Positions 12,101 to 24,097 of a stretch of 64,000 nucleotides of DNA are shown here, one piece after another (position 1 is the first letter of the stretch; each line of letters opens with the position of its first letter). The notes beneath the pieces are model-generated. The model did not search any database, was not told the origin of the DNA, and worked only from the letters and a program-made list of their open reading frames with translations. Where the stretch lies: positions 310,001 through 374,000 of the forward strand of contig JADFUC010001326.1 in assembly GCA_019722365.1 (NCBI GenBank). Direction: 5' to 3'. Origin of the DNA: Lithospermum erythrorhizon. Its lineage: Eukaryota > Streptophyta > Magnoliopsida > Boraginales > Boraginaceae. The translations under genes and the position numbers were made by a program.

Positions 12101-13867
12101 AATTAATGCAAGGAATAGCATCGGGTGAATACTATAATATAGCTATGAATGTGAACGGTGGATTCATGAAGTACTATACTTTTATAGCGAGGTCTAAAGA
12201 AGCCAGAAGTCGCACACAGCACGTCTAACTATTCTCGCGGGGCTAACGCTAACGATACTACTGGTACGAAGTTCGTAACGGGGTCACATTGCCAAGAGAA
12301 TATGGTAAGATTGAAATTTTCACCAGATTGTAGAAACCGGTATTACTCAGAGTGAGATTACAAGAAAAGGGGATATTGATAGCTATCGGAGCTAGTAATA
12401 AGTTGTTACTTACTGTGGGTTATCGCTGGCAAGGCGAACGAGACGTGCTGACGCTGGTAGCATTTAATTTATATATATATACGCATGTCATTGGAATTAC
12501 TACGCTGGGAAATCGGATGTCGATAAATCAGAAAAGACCGGAAATATGATGTTAATGCTGGAACTCCTGGGGGTATATACGCCATGGCGAAATTGAGATA
12601 ATCATAACTTTACGGTATGACACGTAAGGCTGATATAAATAAAATGACAAAGCAAAGTGGAAAACGCGATATCAACCTATACGATGCATTTAAAACCACG
12701 GTACGAATGGTAAATGAACGTATAGCGAAGTGTATGGTGATAATGTATTGATGAGCGCTTATGTGATGCTATATACATACTCAAGGAATTAATATACGCA
12801 GATTTGTTAAGGTGGATACGACTATACTACGGTCGTGTTTTAGTATATATGCGGGAGCATTACTAAAATGGTGGGGTTATCTCGATTTATTATAACAATG
12901 CTAGTTGTATCGAAACTCATGTGTATTTAATCGTATACCTGATGCCAAGATAATCAAGAATAAACGATTTGACGAAATGGGGTTTTGATAAGAGAATTTA
13001 CTTGCAACATTAACGACCGGAGAATGCATGTAATCTGAGGCGAGCATGCATTTATTAATGAATTATGAGCGGATACGCTCATATCGGGTGATATGGATAT
13101 TGATTTCAGTGGGTATTATTGATGGTTGATTTATGATATTGATAACATGATAAAATATGAGTTGACGGTTGTCATGCATACGCGAGATACGAGGACGATA
13201 TCGTAGTCATTGCATTTAATGCCACGATTATGATACGATTAGATTGTATAATACCCAAATATAAAGACATGTTGATAAGAAATTGTGGAATTTGTAAAAG
13301 TGTGTTGTTGGAATTTAATATAGTTGTTTTGGAGTATAATTTGATGTTTCTGAGGTTGATCGCGTAGGATATCGCTAAGTTAAAGTTATTCCAAGTCGAA
13401 AGTAGTAATCGGTTTTGAACTAAAGGTTGATTATAACGGCTAATTAGTTACGATTGACATGTATCGACGTAAATCTGCTGACTAACGTGTTATTATTTGG
13501 ATAATAAAGTGACACAATCAATATCGAGTTACGTTTGGTAATCAATGTAGTTAAGTTAAATTTGTAGTTGTATACCAATTTCGATGATTACTAAAAGTTA
13601 ATTTGAAATGTGAGTTGTGGTATAATACTGGGTTTGTAAATAGATGTTAAGAGAGTGCTTTTTATTCTTATTGAATGTTATAATGTATAATTTCTTTGAA
13701 TAGGAGTCAAATTTTAACTCCTAAAATGCTGACTACCTGTAGATTATCATTATGGCTTTCGCCGAGGCGAGTACAACTCAATGACGGGAACCCTTCATAT
13801 ATACTATGTTTATATATCGCATGTGTTTCGACATGGGACTATTTTTGGCATGTGTATCGGGAGATTA
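9108..13867 (+). pseudogene. decayed internal region of the nested element
   Basis: 4.76 kb of plus-strand-like retroelement sequence with only short ORFs (the longest are under about 85 codons). I could not recognise DTGA, RT or integrase motifs. No canonical primer-binding site follows the 5' LTR. Orientation is not proven by coding content; it is taken from the LTR TATA motif and the LTR order. Nothing else of note was seen. Confidence 0.45.
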
Positions 13868-15181
13868 TGATCGATATAACGTGAAAATTGTGATTTATGA
13901 TTCATATAATGAAATAATTGAGATTAAGATCGATATTAAGTTACGAGATAATTGTGATTATATGAGTTATATTATGAGATAATTGAGATTGCGATTCATT
14001 ATGAGATAGTGGTGATTATGATTTATATTATGAGATAGTTGTGAATATGATTCATGTTAGTGAGATTGCGGTTATACCACGCCAAGTGTACTTACGTTAC
14101 AAGGCTGGCCGCGCTACAAGGTATGCACTGTGTGCAAATGTATTTCTCGATTGTTTTGTTTGTTATTTGCGGAGCGGTGGTGACTCGACCGGGAGGTTTG
14201 GCGTGGTATGTATATTGGCAGGGTACTCGTGATTCGAGGCTCATGCTGAGCATGATATCGGCGGGCGTAGCCTCGATCGGAAGGATTGAGCTGAGGCCTC
14301 ATCCGATTATTTGGAGTGATTCCTCATATTCTATTATTTGGAGGTGGATTCTCATATGTATTATTTGTGAGTGGATTCTCTATTTGTTGGTTATTTGCTG
14401 GTGGATTTCATCTGCTTACTTCATTCAGGGAGTGCATTCCTCTATCTGCTTACTATTTCAGGAGGCGGATTCTCATTTGATGACTTTGATTATCTTCAAG
14501 GTATTTCGAGATAGTTTCCCTTAAAATTCAATAAGGCGTTATTTATGGTTAGTAAGCTTCACGTATAGTATTAAGTGTAACATCGTATAAAGAGGATTCT
14601 ATGTGACTTGTGGACAGTTATTCATTATGTAACCTGGTTAATGTTTGTGCATATGTCATATATATATATATATATATATATAAGATGAATATATTGGATG
14701 ATCAAGTCTGTGGTATTTGTGGTCTACTCGCCTTAATAGCCGATTCCCTATTCTCTATGCGCGGGCGTTTTATGCCTAAAGTCTCTGTGAGCGATCGCTG
14801 GTGGCCGAGGATCCTATAGCAGAGTCAAGATCATAGATGGCGGTAGTGGCATAGGGAAGCTCCTCATCACTATTTCCCTTTGTTGTCGATTTGTATACTT
14901 CTAGACTTGTGTATTGTATTTCATCAGGGCCTGCTGTCATACTTTCCCTATGTCAGATTAGATTCTTGTGTAACTGAGTTGTATTATTAAGGTGGATTTG
15001 TATTCGCTAATCAAGGTTTCTTATTGGACATGCTGGTTGGAACACCACGAATGGAATGTAGAGTTACGCCTTTTGTTAATGTCAGAGGTCATATTCATAT
15101 CAGATCCATCGGTCAGTATTCCGTGTACAAAGCCGTTAACGACCTTAACCTCGTGCGGCCGACTAAAGGCGGGTCGTTACA
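13868..15181 (+). repeat. 3' LTR of the nested element
   Basis: Starts TGATCGATATAACGTGAAAA and ends GGTCGTTACA. It mirrors 7874-9107, including the GATTATGATTTATATTATGA units, the TTATTTGGAG(G)TGGATT repeats and a TATA region expanded to a pure (TA) run at about 14658-14682. Confidence 0.75.
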
Positions 15182-16580
15182 GCGAGTTACCGACTTATAC
15201 TCATCCCACGTAAGGCCATGCTGGAGTACCCAACCAAAAGCAGAAATGCATCTCCGATCAAGCACCGGCGGCCCTCGCTTCAGAAACAACTTAAGTCATG
15301 TGGAAATCATATTGGAAGCATATCTCACCACACACAGAACAAAAAGCTGAGCAATATCCCTCTCTCCATATCACAACGGATGAAGAGGAACCACTCTGCA
15401 GATGATCTATATAATCGCATTCCTCCGTGGTCAAAGAGGACTTCAAGATCACTGACAGAAAGTTAAAACATGTCAATCTTAGTATGTATGATTTAATCAA
15501 GGACCAACTTATATCAACAAGACTTAACGCCAGAAAGAAAGAGGTCGAGCATAACCTTGCTCAAAGAATTCAAGAATGTGTTTAAAGAAATGCCAAGACT
15601 GCACTCCAAAGCGTGGCGGTCCATCACCTGCAAGAAAAGAAAGAAAGTCACAGCTAAAACACAATCTGAGGTTTAGCCCTGAAGGTCCTTCTATGTAGGT
15701 ATTAATGCAACCAATCAAGGATTCGCACGGGAGGTCCAATATCCTACATGGTCACAACACAGCGCTGGGAAAGAAAAACGGACAAATCGCAGTATGCGAG
15801 ACTTTTGTGAGATTCAATCACGCATGCCCTAAAGATCACTTCCCACTTCCTACCGAATCGACGATAGACGCCACCACGTGCCATTAAGCTCTAACATTCA
15901 TTGACGGATCATCGTGTATAACCAAATCGATGGCCCTGTAAGATTGAGTCATATTCAAAAACGGTTATTAAAGTTGTCTTTGATTGTGTTAACGCGGGGT
16001 ATGGCCATTTAAAAGGTGTTTGATGATATGTTACATAAAAACGTGGAATGATACGTGGACGACCTTGTAGTCAAATCACGTAAAAGGACAGATCATCCCC
16101 AAGACTTGAGAACAGTGTTCACACGGTTAAGGCAATATCAACTAAAGCATTTAACCCGCTTCGCTGCCTTCGGAGCCGCTTCTCGAAAAATTTATAGGCT
16201 TCAGAGTCCAAGCACACGGCATCGAAATCGAATAGGCAAAATCGAAAGTATTACAAAGATTACTGTGAGCCACTCTAAATCTACATGAGCTCAAAACTTT
16301 GGTAAGAAAATTGGTGTAATTTATCTTCAAACCCAAGAAAAGTAATGCCACTTTCAAAGAAATTAATGAAAGGCGATATTCCTCAGCGGGATAGAATGTC
16401 GGTAGCCTTCCTGCAAAGCCAAGAATATTTGACGAGCTCCTCTATAATCGGCCGCATTTGCGCTGTGGGGATACCCCGTATACTCATGTGCAGCCTCAAG
16501 AGTAATCCACGGGGCATTATCGGCACAAGAAAATGGAAGCATAAAGATAACGTCATTACCTTAGTCGCCGAATGACTCAA
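15182..16580 (+). pseudogene. decayed reverse transcriptase of the Tat-like element
   Basis: Broken pieces in order match Ty3/gypsy RT. LLKEFKNVF and KEMPRLHSK (about 15553-15608) stand for the region before RT. Then come AREVQYPTW and KKNGQIAVCETFVRFNHACP (15727-15830), DHFPLPTE, a frame with the catalytic-loop relic YVDDLVVKSRKRTDHPQDLR (about 16052-16113), and a 16194-16300 stretch with IGF, HGIEIE and NLHELK. The YVDD box itself survives, but stops and shifts separate the blocks. Confidence 0.75.
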
Positions 16581-17406
16581 ACGAGTTACAAATTACTCAC
16601 CAATCGAGAAGCCTCGCGGCCTAATTCGTAAGTTAAAGCACTACTTCCAAGCAACCAATAAAGTATGGATGCCTAAACTGCAGTCAGATCGACCGCAAGG
16701 CGGTATCTCGGCACATGCAGTTCGAAACTACACACCACAAAAGTATAAACATTACCAATTTGCCACCGAATGCGTGATGACTCTACTAACAAAAATAAGA
16801 TCTCCATGGAAAATGTACTCTCACGGTGCAAGACACCAAGAAGCGCACGGGGGCGTGAGTTGTTTTCATCACCCACAACAAGACACGTAGCCCATACTGC
16901 TCACAACGAGCCAAAGGCGCTCAAATAACGCGGCAGAGTATCATGTACTATCCTAAAATGGAAGAGTTACCGAATTAGGCATACCTACCAAAGTATATGG
17001 AGATTCATAATTGATCATCAACCAATCAATCGGGAATACTTTAGACTAAAAACCCGAAATGGTTCCCTATCATGGATATGCTAGCAGACTACTGCAGTCC
17101 ATAGAAAAAGCCTCCACCAAACATGTCCCAAGGAAAATGAATAAACAGGCGGATGTCCTGGCAGGCCTAGCCTCATCTATAGCCTATCCAGGAAAAGAAG
17201 TAAGCATTCCATGTGTGAAAAGTGGGGCCATATTGCCTACTGAGCCACAAAGAGTAATGATGTAAGCATTTAAGAAGAGTATCATGCTTACCACGATACG
17301 ATGGCGCTCCCATGATCGAAACAAATTTCATCGACTACTTCCAATATGGGAGGTTACCGGATGACTTAAAGCAGAAAGCTGATGTCAGAATAAGAGCCCC
17401 TCGTTT
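16581..17406 (+). pseudogene. decayed RNase H region of the Tat-like element
   Basis: Residues of an RNase H-like domain are visible: NNAAEYHVL (about 16925-16951), VYGDS and LIINQ (about 16997-17030), then VPYHGYASRLLQS and HVPRKMNKQADVLAGLASS (17059-17180), a pattern typical of the second RNase H of Tat elements. It ends with DDLKQKADVRI and RAPRF at about 17359-17407, the linker that normally leads to integrase. The sequence then changes abruptly into LTR. Confidence 0.7.
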
Positions 17407-17930
17407 CTAAATCCAAGTCTAAATTCAAGACCCAAGATCAAGTCCATCAAGTCTCACAGTGTAAGACTCACACTGCAAGACACTTGAAGTAAGAAACAAG
17501 ACACAAGTCTACACTGGCGCACAATTTCGCAACAAGTCTATTAAGTCTAATATAGTCCGGAGATCAAGTCAAGACCCAAGATCATGTTCATACAACCAAC
17601 ACCGGAATACGCTATGCCCCCGCTCGACCATATCCAACTCCGCATCAGCCTCCCCAATTCTATCAAGACCACGACATATATCCAATTTGGCGAGCTCCTA
17701 TCCAAATCAAATCAAGTTCAAAACACTAAGTCATTTAGCTCATATCAAGATCAAGCTCAATCTACAAGTCAAATATCCAAATCATTCAACAAACGCTAGT
17801 GGACTCATAGTTTGACAATGATCCTTTTCGGGATTGATAAAACCTCGCATTAATCAAGCACTCTTTCCCTACAACAAATTTTATTTTGTACCCCTTTAAA
17901 TAAATAATAAAAATTCTTCTTTACATTACA
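17407..17930 (+). repeat. partial 3' LTR of the Tat-like element
   Basis: Matches the last third of the 5' LTR (about 5540-5987), starting at TCTAAATCCAAGTC and ending ACATTACA. The first 1.2 kb of the LTR is missing. It is followed directly by the AGCAC target duplication, which fixes the right edge. Confidence 0.75.
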
Positions 17931-17935
17931 AGCAC

Positions 17936-19215
17936 TACCAGTAGGAAATATAAATTGATGGTGATATTCAAAATTGGTTGGCTAATATAATCCGATGACT
18001 AGGCTTTGAGAGCATTAACAACGTAGAAAGTTATGGTCCATTGATGTTATGATTCGTTAATATTCATTAATGCTTGATTATACATTTTAAAAAGTTGTTT
18101 TTTTTTGTAAATTTTAGTAACGCAAATGCAGATTCATATAGCCAACAAACAGAGAATTGGGATAAAACGGATTCATAGTATCCTTGTCCGTATACATATA
18201 GATCCCTAATAAATAATGAGACAAGAACGCTTCTGCTTTCAAAATTTGTTATCAAGCCGATCTAAAAATATGATTAGACTATTATATCCTTACTAATTTT
18301 ATTAAAATATTATAATGAATCTCTTATAAGAAAGATATATATCTATATTTAGAAGTACCATTTAAATTGATAACAACTTAAATAAAAATAAATATTCAAA
18401 CCACTATTCCTAAACTAATCAAAAAATTCAATAATTATACAAATTTCTTAACCATAGCTTTCATATAATCTTTGCATATTCCATCAAGCAGGATCCTTCA
18501 AGTACAATTAACAATAATTAGTAATGCCTTCTATGTCAATGAAAATAGAAGATATATATAACGATTTAAGATTCAATCAAGTGATCATAGTTCGAAACTA
18601 ATGGTATTATTCATAATTATATTTGATATGATGTTTTTAGATTTTGGTGGTAGAATCTCATAGAAAGTAATAGATTTGGTGTTTGGGGAATAAATTTCAA
18701 TAAATGTGTGTAGTTATTAAGATTTTAGTAAATAAAATATATTAAGGTTAAAATTGTGCAATCGTATTTTTAAAACCGATATTTAACAATTTTGAAACCA
18801 TGTAGCCACGTAAATGATTAATGAAATTGTGGTAGAGGTAGTTTTCCTTGACTTAATAGTAGGTCAACGATTTTCCACTATTGAGAACAATATTTCATTT
18901 TTAGTGTACAAATTATTAAATGAATCTAAAACAACAATAAGATGTAATATTATCAAGAATTATACAAATTATCATTACAATTAATGATCAATAGTTGAGC
19001 TTGGGACTTCCAACCTCCACTAGCTTATAGAAAGAATGTTTCGTGGGTAGTCAATAATGCCACATAAAATGTGAGTGCTTGAATTAGATAAAATGTTCAT
19101 CAATTTGTATGATGACACTTGTTATCTACTAGTAGTAGTTACTACATGAGTATAAACTGAAAAAAATACGAGAAAAAAGACTTCAATAAGAAAACTATAG
19201 AAGTAATCTTGCAAT
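17936..19215. other. AT-rich intergenic sequence
   Basis: No gene, RNA or clear transposon end seen. The part next to 19215 is presumably the 3' UTR or flank of the minus-strand NAC locus. Confidence 0.4.
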
Positions 19216-21297
19216 TTATAAGTCATCAGAAAAGCATCCCAATAGATGACTAATCCCTTGATTTTGTGAATTCATCAATCGATCATCATCATAATCTCCA
19301 ATAGTATGGTGTTCATCAAGTTGAGGAAGCTCCAACAATGAATAACTCTGATCAAAATTGTTATTATTATTGTAGGCTTGTTCCTGAAAATTCGAATTCG
19401 ATTCGATGGTTTGATGATCAATTGCATTGATAGTTTGCATGGAGGAGCATGGAGAAGATAAATCAGGTGCCGTTGTTGATGATGACGATGGTTGAAGCCT
19501 ATAGTTTGTATAATAATTAAGAGAGTTCATATTGTTATTATTACTCCAGTAATCAGCTTGTGAATAATAATGTTGTTTAGGATGGCAGCTTGGACTTGGT
19601 TTCTTGAATGCTCGACAAACAACCCAACCTTCTTCCTGATATTAAATTGCATATTATCATAAGTTAATTTATTAGCTAAAAATTCATGATTGAAAATGTG
19701 CATTTTGATCAGTAAAAATGACCAACTTTATTATTTTTCACATAAAATCATCATTTTTTGTGTTAGTTCATGTCATCTGATCAATCATGTATGATTTGAA
19801 TTTTTTCGAGCCAGATATAAATTAAAGGATGTAAAACAATGAATAATTGATCTTGTGAAGAAGTCCTCAACGATGCATGAATACCCGTTAGCCCCTAAAC
19901 ACAATTTTGGGACATGATTGAACCACATTTTATTTGACTTAGTTTTGCACAATTTTTAAACTAATTGTTCCTTTCAAAATGAACAATCTTAAGATCGAAA
20001 TGAACTACTTTGTTGCCTTATATTTCCAAAAAGATGATTATTATTATTTCATATATCAATTCATCTTAGTTTATAAGAAGTAAATTAATGTAATGAGTTG
20101 CTAACCCGAGCCAAGACATGAAGTTCAAGCCTATACTACGCATTTATCTAACTACTTTTCTACCATTGGGGGCTCTTCCTCTGTAATACACAAGTGTCTT
20201 TCTCATCCCTATAATTCTCCTCGAGAGGATCATGACTTTTCCAAAGAGCCTTCCAAAATCCACCATAGCCAGTTTAGGCTTGGCCTCTGGGCTGGTATTT
20301 CCCTGCCCTATTTAATCGAAGTTAAGTACTATCTGTTTCATCGCACTTCAATCTACACCTTCCTTCGTACATGCATGTAATAATACATTTAAAATGCTTG
20401 AATATAATAACATATACTCCCTCCAATCCAAAACAATTGACGTTTGACTTTTTTGAAATTAAACTTTGACCATCAATTATTAATTATTTTTAAAAATATA
20501 AAATTTATATAATTAGATTCGCCTTTTATTAATTTTTTAATTTTTTTAATAATATAATTAAAGAAGAATCAAGATTAAAATTCTACTCCCTGAGCATGTA
20601 GTTAGAAAATAATTGTTTTGAATTGGAGGAAGTATATGATCTACTCGATATTCGTTACTATTGAATTAGTTTATGGAAAGATAGGTTGAGTATTTTGTTG
20701 AAAAAAACTCAAGATTAAATTAGGTTAGATAATGAAATGTAAAAAGTAACTAAAATAATTAAAGAATAATATGGGTTAAGAGCAGAGGCAGAACAAGAAT
20801 TATTTTTCAAGGGGGGGAAATTGAAAAATTAGTTGTTTAATAAAAAAAACTAAATTTTTTTGAGGTCAAAAGAAAATTATTCTTAATTTAAAAGAAAAAA
20901 TATATATGATAAAAAATAGGATTTAGAAACTTAGGGTGGGAGAAGCCCCAAATTTGTGGGTAAACAAATAGAAGGTGACAAATCAAAATATCATATTGAT
21001 AGGAAAGAGTAAAGCTGGAAAATATTGTTGAAAAATAAGGAGATATATATATGTGTGTGTATTATTGTTTTGGTATATAAAATGAAAGAAACATGCTAGG
21101 TAAGATCAAGGAATTGAAGCTTATTAGTTACCTTGGATGTCCCAAGGCTCGATTCTATAGAGATCAATATCAACTATGACATTAAGATCAATTTGAAGTG
21201 AATTCACTTTCCTATTGAGGTAGTAACCAACCAGCTCTTCTTCTGTAGGATGAAATCGGAATCCAGGAGGGACATTTATGGATTCCATGGTCTCCAT
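19216..21297 (-). pseudogene. NAC-domain transcription factor locus with a broken middle exon
   Basis: Minus-strand NAC gene with the standard three-exon layout. Exon 1 (21297-21132) encodes 55 clean residues: [20 protein letters not shown], then [13 protein letters not shown] and [13 protein letters not shown] (NAC subdomains A-B), with a good donor CAAG|GTAACT. Exon 3 (19635-19216) starts after a CAG acceptor with EEGWVVCRAFKKPSP, then a 139-residue tail rich in Asn/Gln/Ser ending LLGCFSDDL. The middle exon should carry subdomains C-E. At about 20364-20090 only traces remain: RCRL, then GFWKA, a 2-nt deletion, LSRRIIGMRKTLVYYRGRAP and NGRK, then a scrambled match to DWIMHEYRLE with a stop. 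Without it the exon 1 and exon 3 phases (1 and 0) do not join. The [15 protein letters not shown] start suggests the VND/NST/SMB side of the family, which is an inference. Called a pseudogene unless an undetected intact exon exists. Confidence 0.75.
20417..20632. mobile_element. Stowaway-type MITE in NAC intron 1
   Basis: A 216-bp AT-rich element with inverted ends CTCCCTCCAATCCAAAACAA and (reverse) CTTCCTCCAATTCAAAACAA, flanked by TA on both sides (20415-20416 and 20633-20634). These are the hallmarks of Stowaway (Tc1/mariner) MITEs. It lies 53 bp upstream, in gene direction, of the broken NAC exon 2. Confidence 0.85.
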
Positions 21298-21613
21298 TCT
21301 TCCTGAAAGTGCATATATATGTAATTGAGAAATATTTTATTGATCTTTTGATTTCCTCTTTTGGACAAACAAATACCTAACAAATAAACTGACTATATTT
21401 CAAGATATTTTTGGCACAATATGAATGATGGCAACTCCATAAAAGATCAAAATAGAGAGTGAAGTATACACAACTATACTATACTAATAATGGGGCAGAA
21501 AAATGAATGTGTCATGATGAGTATATACACTGATGTCCATTCGTGAGCACGATGGAAATTGCGATGATTGATATTATTGGCCCAGTGGGAAATCATTCTT
21601 CACCTTTCATCAG

Positions 21614-21634
21614 TTTCATGTGTATTTATATAAT
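21614..21634 (-). promoter_or_regulatory. candidate TATA box of the NAC locus
   Basis: On the minus strand TATATAAATACA lies at about 21632-21621, some 325 bp upstream of the ATG at 21297. It would allow a 5' UTR of about 290 bp. Not otherwise supported. Confidence 0.4.
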
Positions 21635-21639
21635 TGGGT

Positions 21640-23300
21640 CATCTAAGCAAATGTGAAGTAGTAATTAGTGGCTTGTCCAATAAGGATTGGATCGTATGAT
21701 ATATTTATTTATGGAGTTAATTGATGGTTGTAGTCCCGCATAAGAAGACGAGTTTAATCGATTCAAAGCTCAAAAATCATGATTTTACACCTTTCGATAG
21801 CGGGCTTTATGTCACAGTTGGATCTCACATTATCAGATCGTTAACCAACAACAAATCACCATCTCAGCTGTATATTTCACTCATCCTTCTCTCTTTGATT
21901 TATTTCCACCACTAGTTTTTCTCTTCTGAGTTTTACCATTCTACTTTAGTTTTTTCTCCAAAATAATCACCTACAATTTGTAACAGTAGTTTATTTGTAT
22001 TTGTAGAGATTATTTTGATGGAAAACAAGTAGAATTCAGAAATACGCAAAGACCAATCAAAAAGAACAAAGTGAGAGTTGAAATACGACAATTTTACAGT
22101 GAATGTATGAAGTTACAAATACCATTTGATGCTTAGTTTAACAACACACATAGAGACCAAAACGCTAAACCTTAAAAGTTTCCATTATCGCGACTAAATT
22201 CCAACTTTTAAATTTCTAGGATCAATTCTCAACTTTGTCCCACTATCTGGGACCATATCAACGATTAACTCTTTATTTATGATCGTGATAAGAAACATGT
22301 ATATATACAATATTAAATTGATGAATATATATGTATAAAGTAATTTGGGTTCAGGCCCAATGATGCCACTTGTTATAAACCACAACAATCAAAGATAACA
22401 ACAAGCGTCGTCGTATAAAATTTAACATACTATATATAATCTCATCAAAAAGTAAGAGAACTTAGTGCCTATAAGGCTATAACTATATGTTATATGTATA
22501 AGATTGAAAAGAGTTAAATGTAGCTAGCCAGGCAATCAACATAGCATGTAGTTGGGTTAAGTTTCTTCATGTATACAAAAGCTATATGCAGCCGCAAATA
22601 TTTGGCTTTATTGATCTAGATAGATATTTATAATAATGATAGTACTAATAAAGGTTGTCCAATTTCTTTATTTGAGTGCATTTTACTCCATGATTGTGTT
22701 GTAGAAAACATTTCGACACCAAACCAACCCCATATGATCAATGTTATCAATATATCTCCTCTATCGAGAAACAAAACCTTCGTTCATCCCCAACAATATT
22801 CAATTTTAAGTTTTGATAATTAACTTTATTTATAAATAAAGTAAATATTTTTATATAAATTGTATCAAATTCCCTTCAATCCATTTTAATTTCTCACATA
22901 TCGAGGTAAATCTTTGGTCTTCAATTACTCTTTAATTATATTATTAAAAAACTTAAAAACTTAATATTATGAAAGTATTTTTAAAAGACGAATCCAATAT
23001 ATAAACTGCTTAGAATAAGAAATAATTAATAATCGATACAATAAAGCTCAATTTTTAAAAATCAAACGATAATTAAAGCGGATCGATAAGTATGATAATA
23101 ATTTATATAAAAATATTTTATAGTCTTATAGTCTTAGTTAATGCATAACTTTGAATTGTATCAAAACAATAATCTAAATAACAAGTTTATTAAAATAATC
23201 CATTGAAATATTTTTAATCAAATAATATAAGGCCAAATGTAAATAAAAGTAATATAATTATTCTAAAATTTAAACATTCAACAATCAAATGTAAACTTTT
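21640..23300. other. intergenic sequence upstream of the NAC locus
   Basis: AT-rich, with no recognised gene. The open frames 21721-21915 and 22194-22388 have no family features. A TTCAATCCATTTTAATTTC-type stretch near 22874 resembles a decayed MITE end. Confidence 0.35.
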
Positions 23301-24095
23301 TTAAACGTAGCCCATCCGCTACTGAAATACAAGACTGACGCTAGACGGCCTTATCGAAAAAAAAACCGAATCATATCCTCCTCGAATCAACCGATTGACA
23401 CGAAAACCAAAATACTTCGAGTTTGCGATTTTACTCCAAACCGCACCGATCATTTATATATATAATTTATTTTAATTTTATTAATATATTTCAAATAAAT
23501 ATTTAATTTTTTATAATATATCGATATTTAGATCGATTAAAATTTAATATTGTTCTGGATCATGATTTTAATAAAATCATATTTGTATGCACATTAAATT
23601 AGATTTGCAAATTGTATTAGATTATTAATTAGTTTTCACTAGTTACTTAGTTACTAGTAGTAACTCGTAATCATATATTAACTCATTTAACAGGCTCTTT
23701 GCCTTGGGCTTAGCCTCAGAGTTCTATAGCTAAAACAAATACTCCTCAATCTCATTCCTTAACAAATTTCAGCCCACTCCCTTTCACTTTCTCTTTGTTA
23801 CAGTGTCAAAATTAAATTGTGAATGGATTTTAAGTAGTTGGATTCGTCTTCGAATTATGTTTATATTTGTATTAGACATTAAAAAATTTCTGTTGTTTAA
23901 CTTTTAATACTTATTCGGGTTGTTTCATATAATTCATATTATATCCGTAAAAAAATTAAATAACACCGATCAAGATCAAAATCGATTCGCGACCAAGACC
24001 GAAATCGAAAAACCGATTTGTACCGAATCGAGAAAAACTAAAATATGCGGTTGAGTGCGAAAACCGCATCGAATCGCACCGATGGCCATCCTTAG
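23300..24095. repeat. dispersed repeat bounded by direct AACCGATT/AACCGCA motifs
   Basis: Two related 70-80 bp stretches in the same orientation (about 23380-23452 and 24010-24082) both run from AACCGATT to CGCACCGAT and enclose about 560 bp of AT-rich sequence. GGTGCGG/GGTTTTCGCA-type motifs are common in non-autonomous plant DNA transposons, but I see no clear terminal inverted repeat. The class stays open. Confidence 0.35.
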
Positions 24096-24097
24096 CT

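Larger units (their letters stand above)
7874..15181 (+). mobile_element. second LTR retrotransposon nested in the Tat-like pol
   Basis: Two long direct repeats (7874-9107 and 13868-15181) flank 4.8 kb with no intact ORF. They interrupt the outer element between its protease and RT remnants, and the outer pol resumes after 15181. No 5-bp target duplication is evident at the two outer edges (GATTA on the left, GCGAG on the right). The internal region is too decayed for me to assign gag or pol domains, so the superfamily is open. Confidence 0.7.
4279..17935 (+). mobile_element. old Tat-like Ty3/gypsy retrotransposon with nested insertion
   Basis: The element runs 4284-17930, and a perfect 5-bp target-site duplication AGCAC (4279-4283 and 17931-17935) flanks it. 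A 5' LTR (4284-5987) is followed by a primer-binding-site-like sequence, gag/protease remnants, then RT and two RNase H-like remnants after the nested element. The 3' end is a partial LTR. Reading order is plus strand. The residues kept in pol (EFKNVF...EMPRLHSK, and a second RNase H with NNAAEY and VPRKMNKQADVLAGLASS) are those of Tat-lineage plant elements, which carry an extra archaeal-type RNase H; lineage is from remembered family features. Many stops and frameshifts show it is dead. Integrase is absent. Confidence 0.8.

Noticed and set aside
14054..14524. 156-codon open frame
   Set aside because: Inside the 3' LTR of the nested element; the equivalent region of the 5' LTR (8050-8500) does not keep the frame.
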